A stretch of DNA of 64,000 nt, taken from Yersinia alsatica. Its GTDB lineage: Bacteria > Pseudomonadota > Gammaproteobacteria > Enterobacterales > Enterobacteriaceae. Below are positions 47,655-58,266 of the stretch, one piece after another. Within the stretch, counting starts at the first letter, position 1, and each line of letters begins with the position of its first letter. The stretch spans positions 1 to 64,000 of the forward strand of contig NZ_CABHWW010000014.1 of assembly GCF_902170305.1 (NCBI RefSeq). Direction: 5' to 3'. The translations under genes were made by a program, and so were the position numbers. Below the pieces are notes generated by a model that worked only from the letters and a program-made list of their open reading frames with translations, was not told where the DNA came from and did not search any database.

Positions 47655-48650
47655 TTAATTGAAGATTTTTTGCGTAATAAAATCGGTGATGGCGCTAATT
47701 CCAGCCCGCGGTGAGATTTGGTTTTGCTGCAACAGCGCTTCAATTTGCTGGTAGTGTTGGCGTAAATCAGCACGGGCAAACAGTGCTGCCAGCGTATTGG
47801 CCTCGATTTGTTGGTGAACCCACGCCAAATTTTGCCGCGCGCGCAAGGCCGCCAATTGCCCGCTGTTCGCCATTACCGGCCAAAAGGTTTGCACCGCTTG
47901 CCAGGCTTCGCGGATACCGCGTTTTTCCAGGGCGCTACAGGTGAGAACTCGCGGCTGCCATAGGGGATATTTTCGTCGGATAATTTGCAGCGCGCTGTGG
48001 TACATATGGCGGGAAATTTCGACATTGACGTGATTCTCGCCATCATCTTTATTGATGATGATGAAGTCAGCCATTTCCATAATGCCTTTCTTGATGCCTT
48101 GTAAATCATCGCCAGCACCGGCAATTTGCAGCGACAGAAAACAATCCACCATGGCGGCAACTTCTGTCTCCGATTGCCCGACACCGACAGTTTCTACAAT
48201 AACGATGTCGTAGCCCGCCGCTTCACAGAGTAAAATCAGTTCTCGGGTGCTTTGGCTGATCCCGCCAAGATGGCCTCTTGAGGGGACGGGACGGACAAAA
48301 GCATGCTCGGCACGAGACAAATTCAACATGCGAGTTTTGTCGCCCAAAATACTGCCACCGCTGACCGGGCTGCTGGGGTCAACCGCAATCACCGCCACCT
48401 TATGCCCCTGCGACAGCAACTCTTCACCTAACGCTTCGAGAAAAGTGCTTTTTCCCGCACCGGGCGTGCCAGTCACTCCCAGCCGTTTAGCCCGACCGGT
48501 GTAGGGCATGATGTGGTCTAGCATCTGGGCGCTGAGTGCCCGATGCTGGGGATGGCTACTCTCTGCCAGCGTCATGGCTTGAGCCAATGCCGCACGATCA
48601 CCTTGGCGCAAGCGGCAAATGTAATCGTCAAGATTGTCGCGGCTAATCAT
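47655..48650 (-). CDS. argK: Methylmalonyl-CoA mutase chaperone GTPase ArgK (MeaB family)
   Basis: A 331-residue G3E GTPase of the MeaB/ArgK family. The P-loop is GTPGAGKST, with [33 protein letters not shown] and the base-specificity motif NKDD. It guards and reloads the cobalamin cofactor of the mutase. The ATG at 48650 is inside the end of scpA (8-base overlap), giving the E. coli length; the longer frame is rejected. Confidence 0.95.
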   Translation of the reverse strand: MISRDNLDDYICRLRQGDRAALAQAMTLAESSHPQHRALSAQMLDHIMPYTGRAKRLGVTGTPGAGKSTFLEALGEELLSQGHKVAVIAVDPSSPVSGGSILGDKTRMLNLSRAEHAFVRPVPSRGHLGGISQSTRELILLCEAAGYDIVIVETVGVGQSETEVAAMVDCFLSLQIAGAGDDLQGIKKGIMEMADFIIINKDDGENHVNVEISRHMYHSALQIIRRKYPLWQPRVLTCSALEKRGIREAWQAVQTFWPVMANSGQLAALRARQNLAWVHQQIEANTLAALFARADLRQHYQQIEALLQQNQISPRAGISAITDFITQKIFN

Positions 48651-50787
48651 GATGGTTACTGATGAGCTGTAATACGTCGCGCACGCTGGCGAGCATTGGG
48701 GTGCCCGGCCCGTAAATGGCGGCAACACCACGTTCACGTAAGAAGGCATAATCCTGCGGCGGAATAACACCGCCGGCGACCACACAAATATCCTGACGTT
48801 GGTATTGGCGCAATGCTGCAACCAATTCAGGAATCAAAGTTTTATGACCCGCCGCTAGTGAGGAAGCGCCGATGACATGGACATCGTTCTCGACTGCCAG
48901 TCGGGCAATTTCATCCGGTGTCGAGAACATCGGGCTAAGATCGACATCAAAGCCAAGGTCAGAGTAAGCGCTGGCAATCACCTTCGCGCCACGATCGTGA
49001 CCATCCTGACCCATTTTGGCGATCAGAATTCGTGGATGGCGGCCATGTTCGGCCAGGAAATGCTGGGTTTGAGCCAGTATTTGATCAAACTCCTGTGCAT
49101 CTTTTTCACTCTGATGGTAACTGTGTGCAATTACCCCGGTGACACATTCGCTGGGCACCAGATAGCGATTAAATTCCTCTTCCATGGCATCTGAAATTTC
49201 ACCCAGAGTGGCGCGCAGGCGAGCAGCCTGAACTGCGGCTTCCAACAGATTTTCATGATGCCCAGCGGCGTGGCGCAGATTAGCCAAGGCGTGCTGCACT
49301 GCCTCGTCGTCGCGTTCAGCACGAATGCGTTTCAATTGCGCAATTTGTTCATTGCGCACTTTAATGTTGTCAATTTCCAGTACTGGGGTTTCGGCCTCTT
49401 TCTCCAATTTGTATTTGTTGACACCAACAATGACGCGCTTCCCCTGATCAATCAGAGACTGCGCACCGGCGGAGGCTTCTTCAATCATGCGTTTGGGCAG
49501 CCCGACCTCAATGGCTTTTGCCATGCCGCCAACCTCATCAATCTGTTTAATAATGGTTCTGGCCTGTTTGACGATTTGATCGGTGAGTGACTCGACAAAA
49601 TAGGAGCCAGCCAGTGGGTCGATGGTGCGGCAAATCTCGGACTCTTCCTGAATAATGATTTGCGTATTACGGGCAATTCGCGCTGAAAAATCAGTGGGCA
49701 GGCCGAGTGCCTCATCAAAGGCGTTGGTGTGCAAAGATTGTGTCCCACCCAGGGTTGCGCCAAGGGCTTCGATGGTGGTGCGAATAATATTGTTGTAAGG
49801 GTCTTGCTCGGTCAGACTCCAGCCGGAAGTTTGGCAGTGAGTCCGCAGCGCTAATGATTTAGGGTCAGTCGCGCCAAACTGGCTCACTGCCTCACTCCAG
49901 AGGTAGCGCGCCGCACGTAGCATGGCGATGTTCATAAACAAATCCATGCCAATACCAAAGAAGAATGAGAGGCGCGGGGCAAAGTCATCGATATTTAAGC
50001 CAGCACTCAGTGCCGCTTTGATGTACTCAATACCATCTGCAATGGTAAAAGCCACTTGCTGTACACAGTTGGCACCGGCTTCCCCCATGTGATAGCCGCT
50101 GATGCTGATAGTGTTAAAACGCGGCATGTTCTGAGAGCTCCAGGCGATGATGTCTGAAATGATGCGCATGGAGGGTTTGGGTGGATAAATATAGGTATTG
50201 CGGCACAGATACTCTTTCAGAATATCGTTCTGAATCGTGCCGGTCAGCAGGGCGGGAGCCACCCCTTGTTCTTCCGCAGCTACAATATAAAACGCCATAA
50301 TCGGCAGCACTGCGCCATTCATCGTCATGGAGACAGACATTTTGTCCAGCGGGATTTGGTCGAACAGGACTTTCATATCCTCGACACTGTCAATGGCGAC
50401 GCCCGCTTTACCGACATCACCAGAAACCCGCGGGTTATCAGAGTCATAACCCCGGTGGGTCGCCAGATCAAAAGCGACCGAAAGACCTTTTTGCCCGGCT
50501 GCTAGATTTCTGCGATAAAAAGCATTTGATTCTTTCGCTGTTGAAAATCCGGCATATTGACGAATAGTCCAAGGCTGAGCAGCATACATGGTGGCGCGTG
50601 GCCCTCTGACATAAGGGGCCATTCCGGGTAGGGAGCCGGTCACCTCTAGCCCCTCAAGATCTCTGGCGGTATATAGCGCTTTCACCGCAATACCTTCCGA
50701 GGTTTTCGTGACTAAATCTTCGACACTCTTTCCGCGTCGGCTGAGTTCTTTATTAGCAAGGTTTTCCCACTCGCGAATATCCACCAT
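48643..50787 (-). CDS. scpA: Methylmalonyl-CoA mutase ScpA (Sbm)
   Basis: A 714-residue cobalamin-dependent mutase, same length as E. coli Sbm. The N-terminal barrel (about 1-550) has [21 protein letters not shown] and [11 protein letters not shown]; the C-terminal B12 domain (about 580-714) carries DGHDRG, whose His binds cobalt. It interconverts succinyl-CoA and methylmalonyl-CoA, the first step of the propionate-forming cycle. GGGAG upstream of the ATG at 50787 sets the start. No epimerase gene is linked. Confidence 0.96.
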   Translation of the reverse strand: MVDIREWENLANKELSRRGKSVEDLVTKTSEGIAVKALYTARDLEGLEVTGSLPGMAPYVRGPRATMYAAQPWTIRQYAGFSTAKESNAFYRRNLAAGQKGLSVAFDLATHRGYDSDNPRVSGDVGKAGVAIDSVEDMKVLFDQIPLDKMSVSMTMNGAVLPIMAFYIVAAEEQGVAPALLTGTIQNDILKEYLCRNTYIYPPKPSMRIISDIIAWSSQNMPRFNTISISGYHMGEAGANCVQQVAFTIADGIEYIKAALSAGLNIDDFAPRLSFFFGIGMDLFMNIAMLRAARYLWSEAVSQFGATDPKSLALRTHCQTSGWSLTEQDPYNNIIRTTIEALGATLGGTQSLHTNAFDEALGLPTDFSARIARNTQIIIQEESEICRTIDPLAGSYFVESLTDQIVKQARTIIKQIDEVGGMAKAIEVGLPKRMIEEASAGAQSLIDQGKRVIVGVNKYKLEKEAETPVLEIDNIKVRNEQIAQLKRIRAERDDEAVQHALANLRHAAGHHENLLEAAVQAARLRATLGEISDAMEEEFNRYLVPSECVTGVIAHSYHQSEKDAQEFDQILAQTQHFLAEHGRHPRILIAKMGQDGHDRGAKVIASAYSDLGFDVDLSPMFSTPDEIARLAVENDVHVIGASSLAAGHKTLIPELVAALRQYQRQDICVVAGGVIPPQDYAFLRERGVAAIYGPGTPMLASVRDVLQLISNHHD

Positions 50788-51019
50788 TTGTCTTACTCCC
50801 AATTTTCTGGCAATAGAATTCCTATTGAGGAGGGTTAAAATTCCTCAATGAAGGCTCTTGATTTTATTTAAGTAAGCGCTTTTTGGCGGAGGTTGTCGCT
50901 GGCAAAAAAGAACAGGGTGAGCTGTCATTATTAGACGGCTGGGATGCATCTAATCTGTGGTTTTGTTCAAACTTTTTTAGAAAAACTTGATTTCACTGCC
51001 GAATCTTGGGGCACAAGAA

Positions 51020-51058
51020 AGCACCCTGACTGGTTGGTTATCCAACTTTTAGGGTGCT
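51020..51058 (-). terminator. Possible terminator of yniA
   Basis: AGCACCCT pairs with AGGGTGCT, with an inner TTGG/CCAA helix; on the minus strand it is followed by TTCTTGTG. The U-content is low. The rest of the 50788-51097 interval shows nothing else beyond the presumed scpA promoter. Confidence 0.45.
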
Positions 51059-51097
51059 GGTGACGATATTCAAATTACGCTTTCTTACGGAGAGAAA

Positions 51098-51967
51098 TTA
51101 AAACCGCTCTGGATGTAACAGCTGTTCGACGGCTTTCTGTGCATTAAGCCAATGCTGCCCGCCAAATAAGTTACTACGGTTCAATAAATAATAAAGTTGA
51201 TAAAGAGGTTGGCGTTCAATAAACCCAGCAGGGAGCGGCCAGACACTCTGGTAGCCGTCATAGATCTGAGCGGGTAATGCAGGGTAGAGCGGTAACATGG
51301 AAAGGTCGCATTCTCGGTCGCCCCAATAACAGGCGGGATCAAAAATAACCGGCCCATTAGCACTGGCAGCGCAGTTAGCTGGCCATAAATCGCCATGTAG
51401 TAAAGAAGGTTGTGGCTGGTGGCTTTGTAACCGCTCTTGAACAAGATGGGTTATATGGTCGATATCACCAAACGACATTCCTTTTTCAGCGGCTAACTGT
51501 AATTGCCAACCAATACGTTGCTCAGCAAAAAATTGTGCCCAGCGGCGTTGCCAACTATTAGGTTGCGGCGTGGTGGCCAAATCATTATCAAAATCCAACC
51601 CGAATTGCAGTTGCTCACTCCATTGATGTAAATGTGCTAATTGCTGCCCAAGGCAATAAGCATTATGGGCATCGAGGGGTTTAAGCGGAATATATTCAAG
51701 TAACAGGAAACTATAATCACGATCACTGCCGACACCATAAACTTCAGGCACCTGCACAGTTTTGCTGCGAGCTAATAAAGAGAGTTGGTCTGCCTCGGCG
51801 GTAAATATGGGCAGCATCTCGCGAGTATCACATTTGACGAAAACCTCAGTTTCACCATAACTGAGACGCCAGGCCTCGTGAATATCGCCGCCCGGTAATT
51901 CGGTTCTTTCCCGAATTTCAGCGGGGCCGAGATATTCACCTAACAGACGATTCACTGCTTGCCACAT
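51098..51967 (-). CDS. yniA: Fructosamine-kinase-family protein YniA
   Basis: A 289-residue kinase-fold protein of the fructosamine/ketosamine kinase family. The nucleotide loop region GGDIHEAWRL, the Lys in VFVKCDTRE, the catalytic loop LLHGDLWPANCA and the metal-binding FDPACYWGDRECDLSM are present. E. coli YniA phosphorylates glycated substrates by family inference; its physiological substrate is not settled. In E. coli it adjoins yniB; here the scp locus lies between. Confidence 0.93.
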   Translation of the reverse strand: MWQAVNRLLGEYLGPAEIRERTELPGGDIHEAWRLSYGETEVFVKCDTREMLPIFTAEADQLSLLARSKTVQVPEVYGVGSDRDYSFLLLEYIPLKPLDAHNAYCLGQQLAHLHQWSEQLQFGLDFDNDLATTPQPNSWQRRWAQFFAEQRIGWQLQLAAEKGMSFGDIDHITHLVQERLQSHQPQPSLLHGDLWPANCAASANGPVIFDPACYWGDRECDLSMLPLYPALPAQIYDGYQSVWPLPAGFIERQPLYQLYYLLNRSNLFGGQHWLNAQKAVEQLLHPERF

Positions 51968-52200
51968 GATTCACCCCCTATTAGCTACCTACCTGCAAAT
52001 CTAGTTTCATGGGTATAGATCATTAGGTTAGCGTCTTTATCCTGTGAATAACAAGAGCTGATGCACAGGGATACCGGTGCAGGATCAAATAAAAGACATA
52101 TTCTGCGCCCAATTCGTGACATATTTTCGATAACGTCAATGCGCTAGGGCTACAGAAATAACACAGTGGAAAATAGACTGAGTGATATCAAGTTATAAAT

Positions 52201-52230
52201 AAGCCGTAAAGTTTGAATACAATACGGCTT
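52201..52230 (-). terminator. Terminator of the yfe operon
   Basis: AAGCCGTA pairs with TACGGCTT; on the minus strand it is followed by ATTTATAAC. It lies 35 bases past the yfeD stop and may work in both directions. Confidence 0.6.
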
Positions 52231-52265
52231 ATATTTAGCTGTAGCGAGCTTAGTGACTCAATTGA

Positions 52266-53159
52266 TTATAGCAGGTTACCTTTTGCGCTGTTTTCAGCGC
52301 CTTCGTCTTGTGTCACTGTGGCTATTGTGCGGCCTTTTACCGGCTTTATATGGTTATAAATCAGCGCGACAACAAAGAATAGCGCCTGAATAATGACAAT
52401 GCAGGGGCCAGTGGCTCCATCAATATGGAAGCTGACTAATGTGCCTAATACGCAGGCGGTGACCGAAACCAGTGTAGCAACCACCAGCATTTGATCAAAA
52501 CTGCGACAAACCAGAAAGGCGATAATACCGGGCGCTATCAACATGGCGATGACTAAAATAACCCCCACCGCCTGCAATGAAGCCACGATAGTTAATGCTA
52601 ACAGGCAAAGTAAGCCGTAGTGCAGTAACTTAACCGGCAAGCCAATCACGCGGGCGTGATTTGGGTCAAAGCAATACAACATGAAATCTTTGCGCTTTAA
52701 TAACACCACCAGCAGGGTGAACCCCGCTATCCATAAAGTTTGTTTGAGCTCAGCCAGTGAAATACCCAGCATATTGCCGAACAGAATATGGCTAAGGTGT
52801 TGGTCAGTATCCATGCGCGAAAACAGCACCAGGCCGAATGCGAACATACCGGAGAATACAATTCCCATGACAGTATCTTCTTTGACCCTACTGTTTTCCT
52901 TCAAATAACCGGTGGCGACGGCGCAAAAAATCCCTGAGACAAACGCCCCAATAACCAGTGGGATACCGAGCCAAAAAGCCAATACGATACCGGGTAACAC
53001 AGCATGAGAGATAGCATCTCCCATCAGTGACCAGCCTTTTAGCACCAGATAGCAAGATAAGACCGCACACACCACGCCGGTCACGATAGCAGCGACGATC
53101 GCCCGTTGCATAAAGGGATAGGCGAAAGGCTCACTGACCAGACTGAACAATGCATTCAT
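52266..53159 (-). CDS. yfeD: Iron/manganese ABC transporter permease YfeD
   Basis: A 297-residue inner-membrane permease of the ABC-3 (metal ion) family with about eight helices. It begins MNALFSLVSEPFAYPFMQRAIVAAIVTG and contains CYLVLKGWSLMGDAISHAVLPGI, the hallmark of this family, and LVIAMLIAPGIIAFL. It shares extensive wording with YfeC; the pair forms the channel. Its start overlaps the yfeC stop by 4 bases. Confidence 0.95.
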   Translation of the reverse strand: MNALFSLVSEPFAYPFMQRAIVAAIVTGVVCAVLSCYLVLKGWSLMGDAISHAVLPGIVLAFWLGIPLVIGAFVSGIFCAVATGYLKENSRVKEDTVMGIVFSGMFAFGLVLFSRMDTDQHLSHILFGNMLGISLAELKQTLWIAGFTLLVVLLKRKDFMLYCFDPNHARVIGLPVKLLHYGLLCLLALTIVASLQAVGVILVIAMLIAPGIIAFLVCRSFDQMLVVATLVSVTACVLGTLVSFHIDGATGPCIVIIQALFFVVALIYNHIKPVKGRTIATVTQDEGAENSAKGNLL

Positions 53160-54040
53160 ACATTATCCTCCGGATGTGTTGCGACCGGGTGGCGGCGCTT
53201 CTGGCGAGTTTGGTAGCGAGTTGCCAGCAAGCCATGTTTAGGGGCAAAGAAAAAGGCCAACAGGAAAACCAACGTTTGTAACGTCACAATCACTCCGCCC
53301 GTCGCGCCATCAAGATAGAAACTGAGGTAGGCACCAAAAGCACTGGTAAAAGCACCGATGGCGATAGCGATCACCAGCAAGCGGCTGAAGCGGTCGGTGA
53401 GCAAGTAGGCGGTTGCTCCCGGTGTCACCACCATAGCAATGACTAAAATTGCGCCAACGGTTTGCAAGGCCGCCACAGTACAGGCGCTTAGCAGGGTGAA
53501 AAACAGAATTTTTAACCGCAGTGGCGATAATCCTATCGATAGGGCATGGCTTTCATCAAAGAACACCGCCAGCAGGTCTTTCCAAATCAGACATAAAATC
53601 ACAAAAGAAACCAAAATAATGATTTCCACCTGCAATACATCTTCATCGGCTATCCCTAAAATATTACCGAAAATAATCGACTGCACATTTACTGACGTTG
53701 GATTGAGGGAAACAATTAATAGCCCGACGGCAAAAAAGGTCGAGAAAATAAAGCCGATGATAGCATCTTCACGCAGGCGGGTGATGTGGCGAACCAGTGT
53801 CATGGCCAATGCCGCCAGCATGCCGGTAAAGAAGGCACCGGCGGCATAAGGCAGCCCAAGGGCATAAGCGCCAGCAACGCCGGGAACGACCGAGTGCGAG
53901 AGTGCATCGCCCATCAGCGACCAGCCTTTCAGCATCAAATAAGCCGAGAGGAAAGCGCAGACCGCGCCGACAATCGCACTGACCCAAATGGCCTTGACCA
54001 TGTAATTGTAATTAAAGGGTTGCAGTAAAATGTCCAGCAT
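53156..54040 (-). CDS. yfeC: Iron/manganese ABC transporter permease YfeC
   Basis: A 294-residue permease of the ABC-3 family, beginning [19 protein letters not shown], with AYLMLKGWSLMGDALSHSVVPGVAGAYALGLP and LVIAMVVTPGATAYLL. It partners YfeD. The start shares one base with the yfeB stop, so the genes are translationally coupled. Confidence 0.95.
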   Translation of the reverse strand: MLDILLQPFNYNYMVKAIWVSAIVGAVCAFLSAYLMLKGWSLMGDALSHSVVPGVAGAYALGLPYAAGAFFTGMLAALAMTLVRHITRLREDAIIGFIFSTFFAVGLLIVSLNPTSVNVQSIIFGNILGIADEDVLQVEIIILVSFVILCLIWKDLLAVFFDESHALSIGLSPLRLKILFFTLLSACTVAALQTVGAILVIAMVVTPGATAYLLTDRFSRLLVIAIAIGAFTSAFGAYLSFYLDGATGGVIVTLQTLVFLLAFFFAPKHGLLATRYQTRQKRRHPVATHPEDNV

Positions 54041-54930
54041 CAGAGATTTTTCTCCTTCGACTGGCTTTGTGCCGGTGGATCATTTTTGGTGTGACCATAA
54101 AATACCGCAGGGCGCTCATCATCGGTGATAACCGTGACGGTGCGCGGGTCGTTATCGTCATGCAGTGTATTGCCAGACAAGTTGATATGGCGCAGCACAC
54201 CACCAAAGGTCATTTCAAGGTTCTTTTGGGTGAAGGTGGTTTCGGTTGGGCCCGCCGCCAACACCGTCTGATTAATTAGAATTACGTGATCACAAAACTC
54301 TGGCACACTGCCGAGGTTATGTGTTGAAACTAAAATCAGATGACCTTCATCACGAAGTGCGCGCAACAAATCAATAATGGCATTTTCTGTTTTGACATCG
54401 ACGCCGGTAAACGGCTCATCCAGCAACAAAACCGAACCTTGTTGAGCCAGTGCTCGTGCCAAAAACACCCGTTTTTTCTGCCCACCGGAAAGTTCGCCTA
54501 TCTGGCGTGAACGCAATGCGGTTAACCCCACCCGTTCGATAGCCTTATCCACAATGGCTTTATCTTCCCGGCTCGGAATACGCAGAAAATTCATTTTCCC
54601 GTATCGGCCCATCATCACAACGTCTTCCACTAGCACCGGGAAGTTCCAGTCCACCTCTTCTGTTTGCGGCACGTAAGCGATAGTGTTTTGCTTCAATGCG
54701 TGGCTAATCGGCTTATTGCTTAACTCGACTTTGCCAACACTGGGCTTCACTAAGCCCATAATGCTTTTGAAGAGGGTAGATTTACCACTGCCATTGACGC
54801 CGACCAATGCGCAGATAGTCCCACCAGTGAGTGAAAAACTGGCGTCATAAATAGCGGTATGCCCATTGTTATAGGTGACAGTGACATTATCCACTATCAA
54901 CTCCGGGCGGACAAAAACAGCATGACTCAT
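54040..54930 (-). CDS. yfeB: Iron/manganese ABC transporter ATPase YfeB
   Basis: A 296-residue ABC ATPase. Walker [10 protein letters not shown] (about 44-52), signature [15 protein letters not shown], Walker [13 protein letters not shown] and switch STHN are intact. A C-terminal extension of about 50 residues after the ATPase core is typical of YfeB/SitB. It overlaps yfeA by 4 bases. Confidence 0.95.
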   Translation of the reverse strand: MSHAVFVRPELIVDNVTVTYNNGHTAIYDASFSLTGGTICALVGVNGSGKSTLFKSIMGLVKPSVGKVELSNKPISHALKQNTIAYVPQTEEVDWNFPVLVEDVVMMGRYGKMNFLRIPSREDKAIVDKAIERVGLTALRSRQIGELSGGQKKRVFLARALAQQGSVLLLDEPFTGVDVKTENAIIDLLRALRDEGHLILVSTHNLGSVPEFCDHVILINQTVLAAGPTETTFTQKNLEMTFGGVLRHINLSGNTLHDDNDPRTVTVITDDERPAVFYGHTKNDPPAQSQSKEKNL

Positions 54931-55895
54931 TGACCAAATCCTTTCGCAATAGTTTGTACTGTGGTGTTAATCAGGTCGATGTAGGTAGGAACTGGCCCTT
55001 TTTCGTTCGACAACGAATCAACATATAACACCCCACCGTATTGCGCACCGGTTTCTTTACTGACTTGTTTAGCGGGCTTATCAGAAATGGTGCTTTCGCT
55101 AAATATCACCGGAATTTTATTCGCACGCATAGTATCAATGACACGGCGCACTTGTTGCGGAGAGCCTTGCTCCTCGGCATTGATTGGCCATAGATAAACC
55201 TCTTTAAAGCCATAATCTTTCGCCAGATAACTAAATGCCCCTTCACTGGTCACCAACCAGCGCTGCTCTGCTGGGATGCGAGATAAACGTTCACGTAATG
55301 GAGCATCCAAAGCGGCAATTTTTTCCGCATAAGCTTTGGCATTGCGGTTATAGGTTTCAGCATGAGCTGGATCGTGTTCAACCAGTGCTTTGCGAATGTT
55401 TTCAATATAGATCAATGCGTTTGACGGCGACATCCAGGCATGGGGGTTAGGAATGCCTTTATATGGCCCTTCACGAATAGGCAGTGGCGTAATGCCATCG
55501 GTGACGACGGCCGAAGGGACATCTTTAATATTTTCGAAGAAGCGCTCAAACCAGCGCTCCAGATTCATGCCGTTCCAGAGTATCAAGTCCGCAGATTGCG
55601 CTTTTACAATATCCCGTGGGGTGGGTTGATAGTCATGAATTTCAGCCCCAGGCTTGGTTATTGACTCAACGACGGCAGCATCACCGGCGACATTTTGTGC
55701 AATATCCTGAATAATTGTGAACGTCGTCACAACTTTGAATTTTTTATTGGGGTCGTTGGGTTTATTTTCTGCCAATGCCGAGGTGCTACTCAGTGCTGAA
55801 AATGCAACGAGCATAAACAGGGCTACGGCGCGTAAAAAACGGGGTGTCAGGCGGCTAATGGGGTGCAGGTAGGGTATTTTTTGCTTAGTAAACAT
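54927..55895 (-). CDS. yfeA: Periplasmic iron/manganese-binding protein YfeA
   Basis: A 322-residue substrate-binding protein of the metal-cluster A-1 family. The signal peptide ends at ALAEN; metal-ligand regions are visible in [36 protein letters not shown] and VLYVDSLS. The sequence is very close to Y. pestis YfeA as I recall it. AGGGAA before the ATG at 55895 sets the start. A Fur box lies upstream, so the operon is iron-repressed. Confidence 0.96.
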   Translation of the reverse strand: MFTKQKIPYLHPISRLTPRFLRAVALFMLVAFSALSSTSALAENKPNDPNKKFKVVTTFTIIQDIAQNVAGDAAVVESITKPGAEIHDYQPTPRDIVKAQSADLILWNGMNLERWFERFFENIKDVPSAVVTDGITPLPIREGPYKGIPNPHAWMSPSNALIYIENIRKALVEHDPAHAETYNRNAKAYAEKIAALDAPLRERLSRIPAEQRWLVTSEGAFSYLAKDYGFKEVYLWPINAEEQGSPQQVRRVIDTMRANKIPVIFSESTISDKPAKQVSKETGAQYGGVLYVDSLSNEKGPVPTYIDLINTTVQTIAKGFGQ

Positions 55896-55921
55896 GGCGA
55901 TGTTCCCTTTCTTTAAATGAA

Positions 55922-55940
55922 AATGATTATCAATATCATT
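55922..55940 (-). promoter_or_regulatory. Fur box of yfeABCD
   Basis: AATGATTATCAATATCATT, a near-palindromic match to the 19-bp Fur consensus, 27 bases before the yfeA ATG. It sits where it would cover the promoter. Confidence 0.85.
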
Positions 55941-56106
55941 AGCGATGATGTCAAGACCTGCCATACAATAAACTAAAACTTACCGATAGTTACCGAATAT
56001 AGCCTGATCATTATCTTGATAATGGTCAAACTAGGCCAAAAAATCTATTTGGACGAGGTGACAACTTGTATATGCTACAAAACGGCTTATTAGCACGGGG
56101 AATACT

Positions 56107-56769
56107 GTGAATCCAAAAGTCGGTTGCCTAATGGCAATTTTATTGCTGGCGGGGTGTGCCAAACAAACCCCTCCACCGCAAGCAAATAACGGGTGGCTGA
56201 AGAACGCGCCACAAGGTGGTTTCCTTAATGCACCGAAAAGCAGCGCCGGTTCAAGTACAGTTGCGTATAGCGATGTAATTAAACAAGCAGCCAGCCATTA
56301 TGGTGTTGATGAAACTTTGATTAAAGCCATTATCCAAGTGGAGTCGGGTTATAATCCTGATGTGGTGAGCACCTCAAATGCAGTGGGTTTAATGCAGATT
56401 AAAGCCTCAACCGCAGGTCGTGATGCGTACCGAATGAAAGGGCGCAATGGTCAACCGAGTTCTGGTGAATTAAAAGATCCGGTGAAGAATATTGATATTG
56501 GGACGGCTTATATCAATATTTTGCAAAACCAGCAGTTAGCGGGGATCAGTGATCCGCAGACATTGCGTTATGCAACTATCGTTTCTTATGCCAATGGCGC
56601 GGGTGCCATGCTGCGGACTTTCTCATCAGATAAACGTCTGGCAGTGAATAAAATTAATAGTCTTAGCCCGAACGAATTTTATCAGCATATACAAAAGAAG
56701 CATCCGGCTGCGCAAGCACCACGTTATTTGTGGAAAGTGGATACTGCTTACCGGGCGATGTCAGAATAA
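56107..56769 (+). CDS. emtA: Membrane-bound lytic murein transglycosylase EmtA (MltE)
   Basis: A 220-residue outer-membrane lipoprotein (lipobox LLAGC near 18) with a lysozyme-like SLT domain (about 60-215). The catalytic Glu is in IQVESGYNP, followed by NAVGLMQIKAST, the YRMKGRNGQPS segment and VSYANGAGAMLRTFS. It cleaves peptidoglycan endolytically, leaving anhydro-muramic ends. The start is GTG at 56107. A proline-rich linker after the lipobox is a little longer than in E. coli. Confidence 0.93.
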   Translation: MNPKVGCLMAILLLAGCAKQTPPPQANNGWLKNAPQGGFLNAPKSSAGSSTVAYSDVIKQAASHYGVDETLIKAIIQVESGYNPDVVSTSNAVGLMQIKASTAGRDAYRMKGRNGQPSSGELKDPVKNIDIGTAYINILQNQQLAGISDPQTLRYATIVSYANGAGAMLRTFSSDKRLAVNKINSLSPNEFYQHIQKKHPAAQAPRYLWKVDTAYRAMSE

Positions 56770-56775
56770 TATTAA

Positions 56776-56843
56776 AACGCTAACCGATGTAGTCGATGGA
56801 CGCTGTAACTTGGTATTAATAAGTATAAACATCGGCTAGCGTT
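56776..56843. terminator. Long inverted repeat between emtA and marC
   Basis: AACGCTAACCGATGT (56776-56790) pairs with ACATCGGCTAGCGTT (56829-56843), 15 bp with a single mismatch, around a 38-base loop. It begins 7 bases after emtA and is followed by TCTCTCTT. Placed between convergent genes, it may terminate both, but the loop is unusually long. Confidence 0.5.
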
Positions 56844-56866
56844 TCTCTCTTAACTTGCGTTATTCG

Positions 56867-57550
56867 TTATGCAATGGCGGGTTGGTAGTTGGCGATAATA
56901 TCCAAGACGCCATTAATAATAAATTGCACGCCCATACACACCAGTAAGAACCCCATCAAACGCGAAATCGCTTCAATACCGCTTTTACCGACCCAGCGCA
57001 TAATGGCCCCAGAACTAAGCAGTGACCCCCACAAAATTAGTGACACACTGAGGAAAATCAGTACCGGTGCAACCGTTACAACCCAAGGGCTGAACATGGC
57101 ATGGCCTTTTACGGAGGCGGCGGAACTGATAATCATGGCAATGGTCCCCGGCCCCGCAGTGCTTGGCATAGCTAATGGCACGAAGGCAATATTGATAGAT
57201 TTGCGCTTCTTTAAATCCTGCGATTTTGCTTCAAGCTGTGTGTCTTCAGCCGATTGCTGAGGGAAAAGCATCCGAAAGCCGATAAATGCCACAATCAATC
57301 CACCAGCAATACGCAAACCGGGAATCGAAATACCGAAAGTATTCATGACAACTTGCCCGGCATAATAGGCAATGGTCATGATAAAGAAGACGTAGATTGA
57401 TGCCATCTTTGACTGCTGATTGCGCTCTTCGCTGGTCATATTACCGGACAACCCGAGCAACAAGGCCACTGTCGTCAATGGGTTTGCCAAAGGCAGTAGC
57501 AATACTAAGCCTAAGCCTATGGCTTTAAATAATTCGAGAATATTCTGCAT
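56867..57550 (-). CDS. marC: MarC family membrane protein
   Basis: A 227-residue inner-membrane protein with about six helices. [55 protein letters not shown] and [22 protein letters not shown] match E. coli MarC closely. Despite its name it has no proven drug-resistance role. The start is ATG 57550; the TTG one codon upstream is unlikely. No mar regulator is linked here. Confidence 0.92.
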   Translation of the reverse strand: MQNILELFKAIGLGLVLLLPLANPLTTVALLLGLSGNMTSEERNQQSKMASIYVFFIMTIAYYAGQVVMNTFGISIPGLRIAGGLIVAFIGFRMLFPQQSAEDTQLEAKSQDLKKRKSINIAFVPLAMPSTAGPGTIAMIISSAASVKGHAMFSPWVVTVAPVLIFLSVSLILWGSLLSSGAIMRWVGKSGIEAISRLMGFLLVCMGVQFIINGVLDIIANYQPAIA

Positions 57551-57880
57551 CAATCTTGCTCCGAAAATAACGTCAAACGTACCTGATGAAAGAAAAACAT
57601 ATCAGGTAATTAATTGCATCGCGGCAAATAGGGCCACTCACAAAATTATTACTGACTTCGCTACTCTACGCGATACGCTGGGCAAAAGGCCATAGCCAAA
57701 GCCACTGGCGTTACAGCAGGGCGGTGAACTCATTCATCCTGATGAGTTGACAACAGTCAGTAATTTGGCTGAGTTAAAATAGCTAGCAGCGTGGTGACGT
57801 CAGGGGAGAAGGGGAAATGTGATGCAGATCAAATCTCTGGTGGGCAACAGTTGGTTCAATACCGCAGATCCAGAATAATC
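57551..57880. other. 330-base intergenic stretch right of marC
   Basis: No supported gene. Short stop-limited frames exist, one ending at 57782 with a coding-like look, but none has a start with a ribosome site. It could hold a decayed gene end; I cannot name one. Confidence 0.3.
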
Positions 57881-58165
57881 ATGTCAGCATTAATTTCTGC
57901 AAGGAACATAGCTTTGTGCATTTGTGATATCAGCGTTGAAGATGAATATACTCGCCAGCCCTTATCGGCTTCAGCAGCATGGGTGTTAGATGCACAAGCA
58001 GCGCGTGCCCGTGGCCGTTTGCGCTTTTTAAAACCGAAACGTGAAGCTCGCCCGCGCTGGCGCTTAGCGCCACTCAAAGATACTTACGAAATTCGCTTTT
58101 ATCCTAATCGTTTGCCTGAGCTCTGGTTTTTTAGTGCGGAAAACGCGTCGCGGAAACGGCTCTGA
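57881..58165 (+). CDS. Hypothetical arginine-rich 94-residue protein
   Basis: I do not recognise this protein and its reality is uncertain. The frame runs from ATG 57881 (upstream extension to 57791 is possible) and is strikingly rich in Arg and Ala in the middle (AARARGRLRFLKPKREARPRWRL is basic throughout), with DTYEIRFYPNRLPELWFF near the end. A strong terminator 3 bases after the stop supports a real transcript ending here. The opposite strand also has an open frame, which weakens the case. Confidence 0.5.
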   Translation: MSALISARNIALCICDISVEDEYTRQPLSASAAWVLDAQAARARGRLRFLKPKREARPRWRLAPLKDTYEIRFYPNRLPELWFFSAENASRKRL

Positions 58166-58167
58166 AT

Positions 58168-58203
58168 AATACCCACACAACTTGTGGGTATTCGGTTTTG
58201 TTT
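58168..58203 (+). terminator. Strong terminator after the Arg-rich gene
   Basis: A perfect 10-bp stem (AATACCCACA with TGTGGGTATT) around a 5-base loop, followed by CGGTTTTGTTTG. Confidence 0.8.
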
Positions 58204-58266
58204 GACAGTGAATTAAAATGAATTTACTTTCATTTTTTGTGAATTTAAATTCATCTGAGGTATGTT

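Noticed and set aside
57723-57782. Short coding-like stretch ending in TAG
   Set aside because: Only about 20 codons with a stop shortly upstream; chance cannot be excluded.
57856-58077. Arginine-rich minus-strand frame opposite the gene at 57881
   Set aside because: It is the mirror of the plus-strand frame, and the terminator after the plus-strand stop favours the plus strand.
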